A DNA stretch of 64,000 bases from NCBI GenBank assembly GCA_027625915.1, contig JANTQA010000023.1:2852001-2916000 (forward strand), written 5' to 3'. The notes below the pieces were generated by a model. It had not been told where the DNA came from. It searched no databases and was given only the letters and a program-made list of their open reading frames with translations. Below are positions 47,700 through 58,275 of the stretch, in pieces. The position numbers were made by a program, and so were the translations under genes. Source of the stretch: Anaeramoeba flamelloides (Eukaryota > Metamonada > Anaeramoebidae). The number at the start of each line of letters is the position of its first letter. The stretch's first letter is position 1.

Positions 47700-48000
47700 T
47701 TCTATTTGGAAATAATGTGTTTACCAATTTCAAATTACAAATAAAAAAATAAATTATTATTTTTCCAAATTTATCTTTCCAAAGTTATGATTTTATAACT
47801 AGTGAATCGTTCTACAGTACACACAAGGAAAGTTCACTAATTTGTAATTCTTTTTTTGGTTTATCAATTTTTATCTCTCTTTTATTTAATTTTTGATTTA
47901 GTTTTGTCACGATCAAAAACAAAAAAAGTAAATAATTGTAAAAACTTGAATGAATTTTTTAAAGTTAATTATATTTTGTTTCAAGTCCGAAATTAAAAAG
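47700..48000. other. 5' flank of the F-box gene
   Basis: A/T-rich; no promoter motif I can defend. Confidence 0.3.
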
Positions 48001-48640
48001 TTCTTGGGTACAATGTAAATACTTTAAAACCTGTAATTAATTGACTATTTTCTTTACAATTATTTTTTTTTACAAATAAAATTTACTAAAATTTTTATAC
48101 GATAATTATTTCTCAATTTAGACAAATAAGGAAAAATAGGCAATCAATGTGAGTAAAAATCCAGATCTTTTGGATTAGGTTCTGTCTACATTTCAAAATT
48201 GATTGCGAACAATAAATTGGAAAATTTATTTACTGGTTTTTGAATTAAAAGTGTGAGAAAATTTCACCTCATTCTCCAAATTTTCACTTCAAAATATTCT
48301 TCTATTTCATTTTAGGAGAATTAATTCGAATCAAAGTTCCCAATGTATACAAGAACAAAATCACAAACAAATAAAATGAAAATAAATATTCCAATCTATT
48401 CCTTTGACACTATCTGCTTTTGGAAAAGATAAATATGAAAAATGAAAAGCTAGTGAAAAATTTTTCCTAGTTATTATTCCAAGACGAGTATTAAACCACT
48501 CTTAAAATTACAACAAAATTGAAATTCGATCAGCCCAGAACCCAAATACCATGACCTTATGCTTAACACTGTTAATCTTTAATCCCATTACAAAAATTGT
48601 TCAAATACTGCACGACTCAAAAATTTTTTACAAAAAAAAA
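48001..48640 (-). mobile_element. Decayed LINE reverse-transcriptase fragment
   Basis: On the minus strand near 48600-48530 the sequence reads VMGLKINSVKHKVMVFGFWA, which fits the late RT motif (GLKIN..KTKVMVF) of non-LTR retrotransposons. Further open pieces follow with several stops and frame changes (for example KADSVKGIDWNIYFHF). No intact ORF remains. Confidence 0.5.
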
Positions 48641-49370
48641 TCTCTAAATTTTGAATTTTTGAAATACACTCATATAATAAACATAAATATACATAAAAAT
48701 TTTGAAGAATCATTACAACTTTATTATACATATTAATGGGAATTGAAAAAAAAATGAAAATTTTTGGTAATATTTTTTTCATTTTTAATTGTAAAATTTT
48801 TCAAATTTTTATTTGACTTAGTAGAGAGATTATTTTAATATATTTTTTTAATAGTCTAAAAAAAATCCTATGATTTCAATATTAAAATAAAATCAAATAC
48901 TTCTTTCAAAAGATAGCCCTAAATTAAATTGAAATACAAATTTATTAATTTTGTTTTTGGAATATTTTTTATAATTTTATTTTTATTTTTCATGTCTGGG
49001 TTTGAATAAATTTTACCTCTTTTTTTTCTGCAAATTGTTTCAATTTTCTTCTTATTTCCAACTTAATTTTCAATCAAAATTTAATTCATTGTAATTTATT
49101 CTAAATAATTGCATTAAATATATACCCCCCACCAAAAAAAAAAAAAAAAACGGTGTTTTTTTCAAAAGTCAGGTAATTTTGAAAAAGGTGGTATTCGAAA
49201 ATTAATTAGTTTAATAGCTATCTTTTTTAAAATTACATAAAACCATCATCACTTTGAAAAAATAAATTATTTTGAATAATTTATAAAAGTTTATACCACT
49301 TGAATCTAATCTGAAGGTTTGGTAAACTTTAATTTTCAGAATTTATTTTTTCCTTGTAGTGTAGTTTCAC
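48590..49370. repeat. Direct repeat R3, copy 2
   Basis: Second copy of the 44640-45560 repeat, same orientation, with many substitutions and small indels. It adjoins the LINE RT fragment on one side and a decayed coding island on the other. Confidence 0.8.
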
Positions 49371-49374
49371 AGCC

Positions 49375-49800
49375 TATTGGAGTGTTGTCAATTGCGTCGA
49401 ATAAAAAAGGTTTCTCAAACAACCAACCCTTTATTCGTTCTTTAGAGAATGCGTTCTTGGGTTCAAACATTTTTAATGTTCTATTTAACAGTTGAATGGT
49501 GATGGATAACTTTTTGAATGCTTTTATAATAATCTAACCGCATTATCGCCTGTTATCAAGTTTGTTTGAACAATTGTTTTCTTCGTTCTTCTTCTTCTCA
49601 TATGTTCATTTGCACAAAAAACTTGACTTGGGTTTAATGTTTTTTTTCATCTATCACCAATAAGAAAGAAAATTCCCCTTTCTTCTTTTTGGCTATTTAA
49701 CTTGTGAATATAATAATCCCATTGTAAAAAAACACATCTATTTTATCTTCAGGGTTATAGATGAAATGGATTATTAAAAGTACGATCATAAAATTTGTTT
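49375..49800 (-). pseudogene. Decayed coding island, family unknown
   Basis: Much richer in G+C than its surroundings. Minus-strand frames read FIYNPEDKIDVFFYNGIIIF, then KKKKGEFSFLLVIDEKKH, then QVFCANEHMRRRRTKKTIVQ-TNLITGDNAVRLL, and finally AFKKLSITIQLLNRTLKMFE and PKNAFSKERIKGWLFEKPFL-FDAIDNTPIGCE. The pieces lie in different frames with several breaks. I do not recognise the family; a host gene remnant or a transposon protein are both possible. Confidence 0.5.
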
Positions 49801-50339
49801 GAGATTTTATATTTTATTATAAAAAAAAATGAAATATAAAAAAAAATTTTTTTTTCTACTTAAAATAAACTCATTATGTTTATAAAAGTTTTCTGTTTTT
49901 CAAAACTTTCACACACTTGAAGACAATTAAAAATACTCATAAAATTATTTTCTAACATTTTTAAATATGAAAAGGGTTATAAAAGCTCAAATTTTTTTAG
50001 AAATTATGGAATTTTTTTAAAGTTTGAATTCACAAAATAATATTCTTTATCACGATAATGTGAATATCACAACAATACGGATTTTCATATTTTTATGATT
50101 TTTTTTGTGATAAAGTAGACCTAAGTACATTTTTTGGTTTTTAATATTACAGTGAGATATTGTTAATATTGTAATAAGACAACTTATCTTCCAAAATTAT
50201 TATTAACATTATCTCTAACTTTTTTTATTTTTATCTAAAATTATCATTAATAAGTGAAAACTAAAAGTTCACATATTTATTTTTAGGTTTTACGAGATTT
50301 AAAACTAGTATAATAATCATATATTTTACTTTATTCTTT
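49801..50339. other. AT-rich intergenic DNA
   Basis: No feature supported. Confidence 0.35.
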
Positions 50340-50943
50340 TAAAATTCTGGAAAAGCCAGGCGCTCTATAGTGCTTTATCATACTCTGCCTCACTTGATGG
50401 TACTTGAGGACATGGCTTTTTATTTATAGTATTATTATACCTATTATTTTCGAAATATTATCGCAATTTCCTTTCTAACCATTGGGAATCAGATTTTCTC
50501 TTGATTGATTAAGATATTCCCCGGATAATTCTAAATTTGCTATCTTTTTCCCAATTAGACCTTTTTATTATCTTTTTTCTTGGAAAAAATTTATAATTTC
50601 TTTTTAAGTTTATATGATCTTTTTTACTTTGAAACTGTGGTATGATATATTTTTGCTTCAGTTTTATATTTTATTTTTATGGGAAGATGGTTTATTTTTT
50701 CCAAATTTTTTGTACTTTTTTATTCATCCAAATATTAACTGAGTAAAAATATTTCTGAGTTAGATTAAATATCAATTCCCTTAAAATAATTGATTAAGGT
50801 AAATTGATTCAAATATAAGTAATTTTACTCGTATTAGATAATTTTTTATTCACTAAAAATCCTTTTTTTTTTTTTTTAAATAGCCTTTTACTTGTTAAAA
50901 AAATCTTATATTTTAAATTTTTGTCTTTTTCAAGTAAAATTTC

Positions 50944-50985
<42 letters not shown>

Positions 50986-51100
50986 AATTGTATAATTATA
51001 AAGTTTATTTAATCGCTGAAGCCATTCTAAATTCTATGATACTTTTAAAGATTATAATTAACTTTTTATTTTTTATTGAATAAATATATCCACATTATTA
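50340..51100 (-). mobile_element. LINE-related relic, copy of the 62.7-63.4 kb segment
   Basis: It shares ordered blocks with 62690-63450 (TTTATTCATCCAAA/ATTTATCCAAAC, TTGATTAAGG/TTGATTAAGA, ATTTTACTCG), whose continuation encodes reverse-transcriptase motifs. Minus-strand scraps such as NLEWLQRLNKL and a G+C-richer island at 50340-50410 (NKKPCPQVPSSEAEYDKAL) support a decayed coding element. A 19-unit TA microsatellite interrupts it at about 50945-50982. Confidence 0.5.
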
Positions 51101-52507
51101 AAATTAAGTCATCGGGAAAGATTAGAATATTATGAAAAAAATATTTTATTATTTTTATTTAGAAATCTGTTAAATCCAGACATCTAAAATGATCCTCTTT
51201 CTTCTTTATTAATTTTAATTTCTACTTATCATATTTTTTGTAACTTAATTTTGATTTTTTTTATTTTTAAATTATTTGCAAATAGAATAGAGTTATAATG
51301 AATTAATCTAGTAGTAAGGGTGTTGAAACATATTTTAAGCAATTAAAAGGGAAAAACAACACTTCATACTATGATTTATTAATTGTTTTTTGTATTTAAA
51401 ATTATTTCAAAATTAAAAAAAATTTTTTTGGAAATATTTCAGTAACTTCTTGAAAATTGATCAATAGTTCTAAGAAAATATATTTTTTTTTATTAAAATG
51501 GTCGGGAAAACAAAAATAAAACTCTTTTGTAGATTTGAATATATCTCAAAAATAAAAAAGACTCAAAAATTTGTGAAACTAAAAATTTATTTTTAGATAT
51601 TTTTAATTGATTTCTTCCTTTTTTTTTAAATTAATAATTTTTGGCCTTTTAATTTTAGTGATTTTGAAGAGAGAGAAAAATTGAGAATTATAAGATAAAC
51701 CAATAACCCGTTTTTCTTATTTCAAAGACGGTAAACCTTAAAGTGTTTTTTGAAAAAAAAACAAAATTGTGTCCTTTTAATCGAGAAAAAAAAATCTTTT
51801 TCTGAATTATTTCCCTTCTAATAATTAAAATACGAATGATCAAAAAAAGATTTCTGAATAATCAACAATTTCGTTTGAACACTCATACTTAATTTAGCAA
51901 TATAATCCTCATAATAATTTACAAATTTTTTATTTTCGATATAAAATTAATAGTTTAAAATTCTACACGATATTCTTCAGACTTTTTAATAACTGAGTTC
52001 CAAAAACAAGAAACTGGAATTCCAATTCTAAAATTTAGCCTTAAAAATAACACGAGAGTTGGAGAATAGAGTCTAAAAATGATCATATATTCACTTTGGT
52101 AAAAAGTTTCTTAAAAATCCTACAACACAAAAAACAATTTTTGGTTTATTACACAAAAAATCAAAAGGAGAATGTTTTTGAGTATTTTGTATAAAAGTGA
52201 GATTAAAACTCTTTTAATTAGCACCTGTAAATTGAAAAACTCAATGGAGATTTTTTTCGCTAATCATAATACTTTTACAAAAAATTTACTTTTATTTTTT
52301 GAAAAAAAAATTCTTCAATATAAAAGGTATTTTTCTTTCAAAACGATTAAATTTGGCTCAACCTTTCACAATTTTTAACTTTAGATTTTCCATTCCAATA
52401 TTGAATTTCTCAAAACCAAAGAATCTCCCAAAATTTCATTTTATTGTTCCAACTCTTTGAAAAAATTCTTTTTTTGTTTACATTAAATTTTATTTCGATT
52501 AATCAAA
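51101..52507. other. AT-rich intergenic DNA upstream of the PAS gene
   Basis: No gene recognised; the PAS gene promoter should lie in the last few hundred bases. Confidence 0.35.
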
Positions 52508-52995
52508 ATGGGAAACCAACCATCCCCACTCTCAAAAAATAAAATAAAACGATACATCAAAGTTGTGAATAAATTTCATAAGCCAACCATTATTTTTGAT
52601 GTTGGCGCACGCTTTGTAGATCTGAATAGCTCTGCTTTGAAAATGTTCAAAATAAAAAACAAAAAGAAATTTAATTCTGTTTCTTTAAAGGATCTTTGTC
52701 CTGAAATTCAACCCCACAAAAACGTAGAGTCAGTACCTTTTTTAACAGACTGGTTCCACAAAACTATAAGGTATTTAGCTTGCAAATTTCAAATTTTTTT
52801 TTTTTCTTTTCAAAAAGTTCTCATTTCTTACCTTTTGATTTTTTTTTTATTTCTTTTTTTTATTTTTTTGTTTATAGCTCTTCTTCAGGAAAAGGAGATG
52901 TTATGTTTAATTACATTTTACCAGATAAATCAGATAGGTGGTCCTTAATTACACTCACAAGTAATAATTTCATTCTTGATTTTCTTAAAATTATT

Positions 52996-53036
<41 letters not shown>

Positions 53037-53084
53037 CCCTTCTCCTTAAAAGGGACGAAGACAAAGATTGATTTCGTTCATTAA
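52508..53084 (+). CDS. Small PAS-domain protein, predicted N-myristoylated, three exons
   Basis: Exons 52508-52770, 52878-52960 and 53053-53084; introns of 107 nt (GTATTT...TTATAG, phase 2) and 92 nt (GTAATA...TTAAAAG, phase 1). The product is 125 aa. MGNQPS at the start fits N-myristoylation. Residues 26-52 (PTIIFDVGARFVDLNSSALK, MFKIKNKKKF) match the first strands and helix of a PAS fold (iifD..g.ivd.N.aal...g). LCPEIQPHKN follows, then exon 2 gives GKGDVMFNYILPDKSDRWSL and exon 3 RTKTKIDFVH, which look like the closing PAS strands. PAS domains sense ligands or mediate dimerisation; a membrane-tethered sensor role is inferred. After the TAA the frame stays open for about 25 codons (KKTKTKRQLPFTPTIKKPNK), so the stop could be recent or the tail longer by another splice. 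Confidence 0.8.
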
Positions 53085-54352
53085 AAAAAAACAAAAACAA
53101 AAAGGCAATTACCATTCACACCAACAATAAAGAAACCAAACAAACCAAAAACTATTCTATAAAATTTTTAAAATCGACACTATTTCAAATGACGCTGTTC
53201 TCGAACAGAATTGAAAACTGATTTATTAAAAAATTAAATTGGACCTTTTTTCTTCACGTTTTTCAATCAGTAAATTCAGTAACTTCAAAGCCTTTCAACC
53301 GACAAAAATTTTTTCAATTGAGTTTTCCTTTCAAGTCGACAGTTTGATTTTTCTTGTTAATCTGTGAGAAAAAACAAAAATTTTTCAGAAAGAATACGAC
53401 TTGAATTAATTATTTTGGTCATTTTTTGTTTTTAGAAAACTAAAGTAAAAAAATCGGATTCAAGTATACACTTAATTTAAAAAAGTGAGGACTTTTTTAC
53501 TGTTTATTGCAAAATAAAAAGATCATAATTTTCATTCAGTTTTCCAAAAATAATCGAATTCCAAGAATTAAAACAAATCATAACTGTTCCCAATTCTTAA
53601 AGGGAAATTACTGTTAATTGTAAAATTAAAAAGATCAAAATTTTCATTTATCTTTCCTAAAAAAACACCATCTCACTCATTAAAAGAAGTCTAACAAAGT
53701 CTCCATTTCTGTAAGGTAATATAATAATTTAAACTGATTTATGGAATTAAAAAAAAATTGAAATTTTACATGATTAATAAGATATAATTGTGGGAATCTG
53801 AATGAAAATTTTGTTCCATTTATTTTGCAACAAAGAGTATTTATGAGATTGTCAGAATGAAAAACTTTTTTCCAGTTTTTTGTTTGAAGAAAGTGAGGAC
53901 TTTTTTTTTTTTTTTAATATTTAGAGAGAATTAAAACGTTTTGAAAGTTTTTTATTTTGATCAATTGAAAACCTTGTTTTATAAAAAAAAGTGCTTCTTT
54001 CAGACTCCACCTCTACATCACATTTAAAGGTTGATTTATTTCATTTTATTAAAATGGAAAACTTTCATAAAGTTTTTCATTCTGAAAAAGTTTTCACTTT
54101 TTTAAAATACAAAACAGGAAGGAAAAATTTAAGAACGTTAGAACATTTTCCCATTTTTGAAAATGTTAATTGAGAAAACCTTACTGAAAATAAAGATTTT
54201 TGAGTGACACAAGATCTTGAAACCAAAACCCAAACACCCGTTCGTCACTTCTGTATTTGTGAAAAGAAAACGAACCCAAAGTAAATCAGAGTTGAGTCTT
54301 TTAAATTTTCAATTTTTTGAATTTTTTATTGATTAAATTTTTGGTTTTATTA
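53085..54352. other. Intergenic DNA with a small tandem duplication
   Basis: Two related segments about 105 bases apart (53503 and 53608; ATTACTGTTAATTGTAAAAT-type, then AAAAGATCA.AATTTTCATT). AAAGTGAGGACTTTTTT motifs occur at 53484 and 53890, as at 33380. A frame at 53991-54173 is open after a CTTTCAG acceptor-like site (DSTSTSHLKVDLFHFIKMEN), but a similar C-rich stretch at 55.87 kb indicates repeat DNA, so I do not call it a gene. Confidence 0.4.
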
Positions 54353-54810
54353 ACTGTTGAGAGAAAAATGTTGGACAGAGAAAAATGGTTGGACACCATT
54401 TTTAATTGGGAAAATTACTGAAAATGATTTTTAATTTCAATCGTTTGTGAAATAACTAAAGAAAATAACAATAATCTACTTATTAGAATAACGATTAATG
54501 TAATTCTACTTTTTCAAAACCTTATCTCTTATAATCTAAAACAAGTTTAAAAATTACCATTTTCAGAATTAATAGTAAACTTTACTAGAACTTGGATTTT
54601 TGTTACAATAGCATGATCTACTTTAGTTATCAACCTTTCAAATGAGTATTCTACACAAACCATAAATTAATGAACTTGTAACATTTAAACCTGGATTTAT
54701 ATAAAATTCACCAAGTTATCAATAGGATTTGATTTTCAATTTCAGTAATGTTCCCAATTAAAAAAGGTGTCCAACCATTTTTCTGTGTCCAACATTTTTC
54801 TCTCAACAGT
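54353..54810. mobile_element. MITE, family B, GTTGGACA ends
   Basis: A 458-bp element with 68-base inverted ends (54353-54420 and 54743-54810) differing at about three positions; tips ACTGTTGAGAGAAAAATGTT. Each end holds two spaced TTGGACA motifs. TA follows the right end, while the left TA is altered. Its interior, read inverted, matches the element at 62156 (ATTCTAATAAGT, GAATACTCA blocks). No coding capacity. Confidence 0.82.
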
Positions 54811-57247
54811 AAATTAAATTTTGAATCCAGAAATGCGTTTCTGGTTAATTGTTGGAAATTAATCAAAGAGAAATTAAAAGAATAAACCCGAAATGGTGTG
54901 CATTTGAAACAAATATTTTCTTTTAGAAAAACCAAATAAGGAAAGATCAACCTTTACCAAATAAACTTGTTGAAATCAAAAATGAAAAAAAAAAAATTGG
55001 AAAACCAAAGTATATTTTCAAAGATGTTTCTTTCTTTATCTTCTTAATTTGAAAGAGAATCCAAACAAATAATTGTCTTTGAATTTCTCGCCCCATAACT
55101 ATTTATTGTTATTTTTCAATAAATTTTTTTCCAAATTTTTTTTCAAAATTCAATTTTCAAATATTTTTATCAAACTAAGTAAAAACAAAGAATAATGTTT
55201 CAAAGATTAAATGAAAATGAAATTGAATTATTGAAATCAAAAAAAAAAATCCAAAAGATTAAACCCAAAATAAAAGAAAAATTTAGAACAAATTTAAATC
55301 GAGGTTTCTAATTTTATTTTTGGTTTTTCCAAATTGATGGAAAAAAATTCGTTGTCAACTCAAACAAATTAAACCCAATAAATCTAATTCTTTGATGAAG
55401 AATTTAAAAAATATCATATTTTCTGAACAAAACTAGAATTCGATGAAAATTGTAATTGGAAATTCATTTTGAAAATTCTTTAGAAATAAAAAGTAATTGG
55501 TTTCTCAAAAAAATTAACAAAAGATATTTTAATGAAGAATTAAAAATAAAATCAAATTAAGGAGAAGTAATTGTATCAAATTTTACAGCTAAGATCAAGA
55601 AATAAATGATTTTTATTTATTTTTTGTTTCTCAATTTTTTAATTATTTTGATTTCCATTTTTTAATTCGTATGAAAATATATTATACTAGAATATATTCC
55701 ACCCCGATTAATATAAAAATGCATATATTTGGTTAAAGAAATGATTTTTAGGATTTGGTTTCGAATATACCAATGGCACTCAAAATCAGTAAAATGTACC
55801 TTCTTCCTTAATTAAAACTTTTCAAAAAATAAAGATTTCAAAAAGCGAGGATTAAAAAAAATTAAAAGAGCTTTTCTTCCCACCCCAACCTAAACCTCAC
55901 CTCTAAAGGTTTATTTCTTTCATTTTATTATAATAGATAAGCAATACAAAAAGTTTTTGCTTCTTAAAAAAGATATTTATAAAGAAAAGTTATTTTTTTT
56001 TTGAAAGCTAAGAAAAAAAAAATGACAAAAAATAACCAATTTTCTCGGGATATTTATATTCGATATTTTTTGTCATTTTTTTTTCCTAAAGATCCTCGCC
56101 ACTTCAATGAAAAATAACTCACGCAATTTGACGAATTGTTTCGAAAATGAGAAAGATATTTTTCTTGATAGGGTGATATTTTTAGCACCCAGAAAGAAAA
56201 ATATATTACTTATTTTCTCAAATTCATTTAAATAAGGGCAGTTATTGTATTTTTGTAAATTAAATCAAGAACAAATGGCAAAATAAACATTTTTTCAGAA
56301 ATAATTATATTGGTTATTTCTTGATCAAAGATCTTTGTTAGTCTATACTCTAATAATTTAGAGTAATAAAGGAATTTTTAAATTGATTTTTTTTTATTTT
56401 TGATAACCATTTTAAGTTGCTTGAAAAATTATCGAATTTTCAAAAAATGGATTGGAAATTGAAATTTTTGAAAAAAATGGGGAGTTTCCTCTTCATTTTT
56501 AATAACTGGTAATCATTTCATTTTTTCAAAATTGGAATTCTAAAGATGTTTTTATTAACGTAACTCAACTGTTTTGGATGGATAGAGGAAAAAAAAAATA
56601 ACTTTGAAAATGTATTTTAATCTTGAAAGTTTCAATTTTTTTAGTAAAGTTAGCGAATTTCAAAACTATTTCAAAATTTGAAATTCGTATTGATTATAAA
56701 GATTAAAAATAAAAAAAAATTAATTAAATTTTTGTTTTTAATTTTCAAATGTTATTTTTTTTGTTAGCTTTAGTAACTTAATTCAAAGCATAAAATAGCT
56801 CACGAAATCTGATTCGGAATTCAAAATTATCCAATATATTTTTCAATCTGTGTACTATTCAAATATTACCCATCAAGAAAAATATATTACTTATTTTTCA
56901 TCCTCATTTAAATAACAATAGTTATTGAATTCTACTAGTTGGAAGTATCGTTAGGTTTTCTTGAGTTTTCTTTTTATTTCAAAAAGTAAAAAAAAACCTA
57001 GAGCACTTTTTAAATAAAAACAAATAAAACAAAAAAGCTCGGCACCTGACAGTACTTGGCGGCACTAACCTAATTTCTAAATTTTTATGAGGAAATTTCA
57101 ATAAAGAATCATAATTTTCTTTATCATTAACCATTGGCAAGATAAATAAGGATTTTTTATTTTAAATATATTAAGAATATTATTCTTATTTTTTTTTGTT
57201 AATTTGAATTAAATCTTTAATCCAAATTTTTAGATTTTTTTCTTAGA
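54811..57247. other. AT-rich intergenic DNA
   Basis: No gene recognised. A C-rich stretch near 55875 (CCACCCCAACCTAAACC) resembles those near 33.49 and 54.0 kb. A short inverted pair, GATATTTTTTGTCATTTTTT near 56070 against AAAAAATGACAAAAAATAAC near 56020, forms a small hairpin. Repeat R6 occupies 56940-57065. Confidence 0.4.
56940..57065. repeat. Dispersed repeat R6, second copy
   Basis: CGTTAGGTTTTCTTGAGTTT and the G+C-rich block CTCGGCACCTGACAGTACTT then GGCGGCAC, related in inverted form to 18250-18800 and to the first 60 bases. Confidence 0.5.
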
Positions 57248-58275
57248 ATGGAAAGTCCTAAAAAATATTTTAAATTTATTAGTAAATACACAATATGTGT
57301 GTATATTCATATTAAAATAGTACAGTTTGTCTCTTTTTTAAATAAAAATACTAAATAAATAACGATCTCCAAAATGAAAAAAACATTTTTTTTATAAAAT
57401 TCAACAAATCAAACTTGAAGGAAATAAACTAGATTTCAAAAATTCAAAATTAATTTATTTTCAAAATTATAAATATTTTTTTCAAAAAGTATTTGTATAA
57501 AAAAAAAAAAACTCAAACAATAATAATCCAGACCTAATTATTAAGATATAAAAGACCAATCAAAACATTAACTCTTGATTTTATTCCAAAAAAAAAAAAT
57601 AAAAATTAAACAAAACTAATTATAGAAGTAGAGTTTGCTGATATCACCTTAGGACAATTGGTCTTTGTTGCAATTAAAAACCCACAAAATAATAAAATAA
57701 AAAATATCCCCGAGCCATTAACTGACAATTTCCAATCAGATTTTCAAAGCGATGGTATGGTGACTAGTGGGAAGGGTCAAACAACTGAAATGTCACAAGA
57801 GGAAACTGTGGCATCTGAGAACGATTATACAATTTTTTCTGATGAGTCCATTCAAGAAATCCAAAATGTATTAAAGGATATTAAAAAATTGTTAACTGAG
57901 TCTGTTGAAAACGAAGAAGCGATTAAGCTTATACAGGCACTTTTACGAAAAATGGAAAATCTACATATCGAGGCAATAGAATATAAGGAATCAAGAAGAA
58001 GACTGTTATCAAAAAGATTGGAAGATGAAAGAAAAGAAAACCAAGAAAAAATGCAACAAATCGAAGAAAGGCTCAAACGCAGAATTGAAGGCCAGGAATC
58101 GGAAAAAAAATTGAAACAAAAACTTATTTCTGAAAATCAAAGATTAAAAGAGTTATGTTCCAAAATTAAAGATTTTTATAACGAAAACCAATCTTTATTA
58201 TTAAATTCCGTTGAAGAAAACGAACAACTTAGCCAATTATCAGAAGAAATTACTGAAAAAATTCAAACATTGTAA
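57248..58275 (+). CDS. Coiled-coil protein of unknown function, two exons
   Basis: The long exon (57626-58275) is open upstream only to an acceptor (AATTATAG), and no ATG begins its conserved-looking N terminus. A 34-nt first exon (57248-57281; ATG GAA AGT ...), donor GTAAAT in phase 1, joins in frame to give MESPKKYFKFIKVEFADITL then GQLVFVAIKNPQNNK, 227 aa in all. The intron is 344 nt. Residues 1-35 look like a small hydrophobic beta module, 40-75 are polar and S/T-rich, and from about 85 to the end is a strong coiled coil (EIQNVLKDIKKLLTESVENE; KRLEDERKENQEKMQQIEER; LKRRIEGQESEKKLKQ). I recognise no family. The short N-terminal strand pattern faintly recalls ATG11/FIP200 claw sequences, but this is too weak to name. 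Dimerisation is likely. The first exon is inferred from frame and phase only. Confidence 0.65.

Noticed and set aside
50335-50415. Possible tRNA or small RNA in a G+C-rich patch
   Set aside because: No cloverleaf or T-loop consensus could be formed; the patch sits in a LINE-related repeat and reads as a decayed frame.
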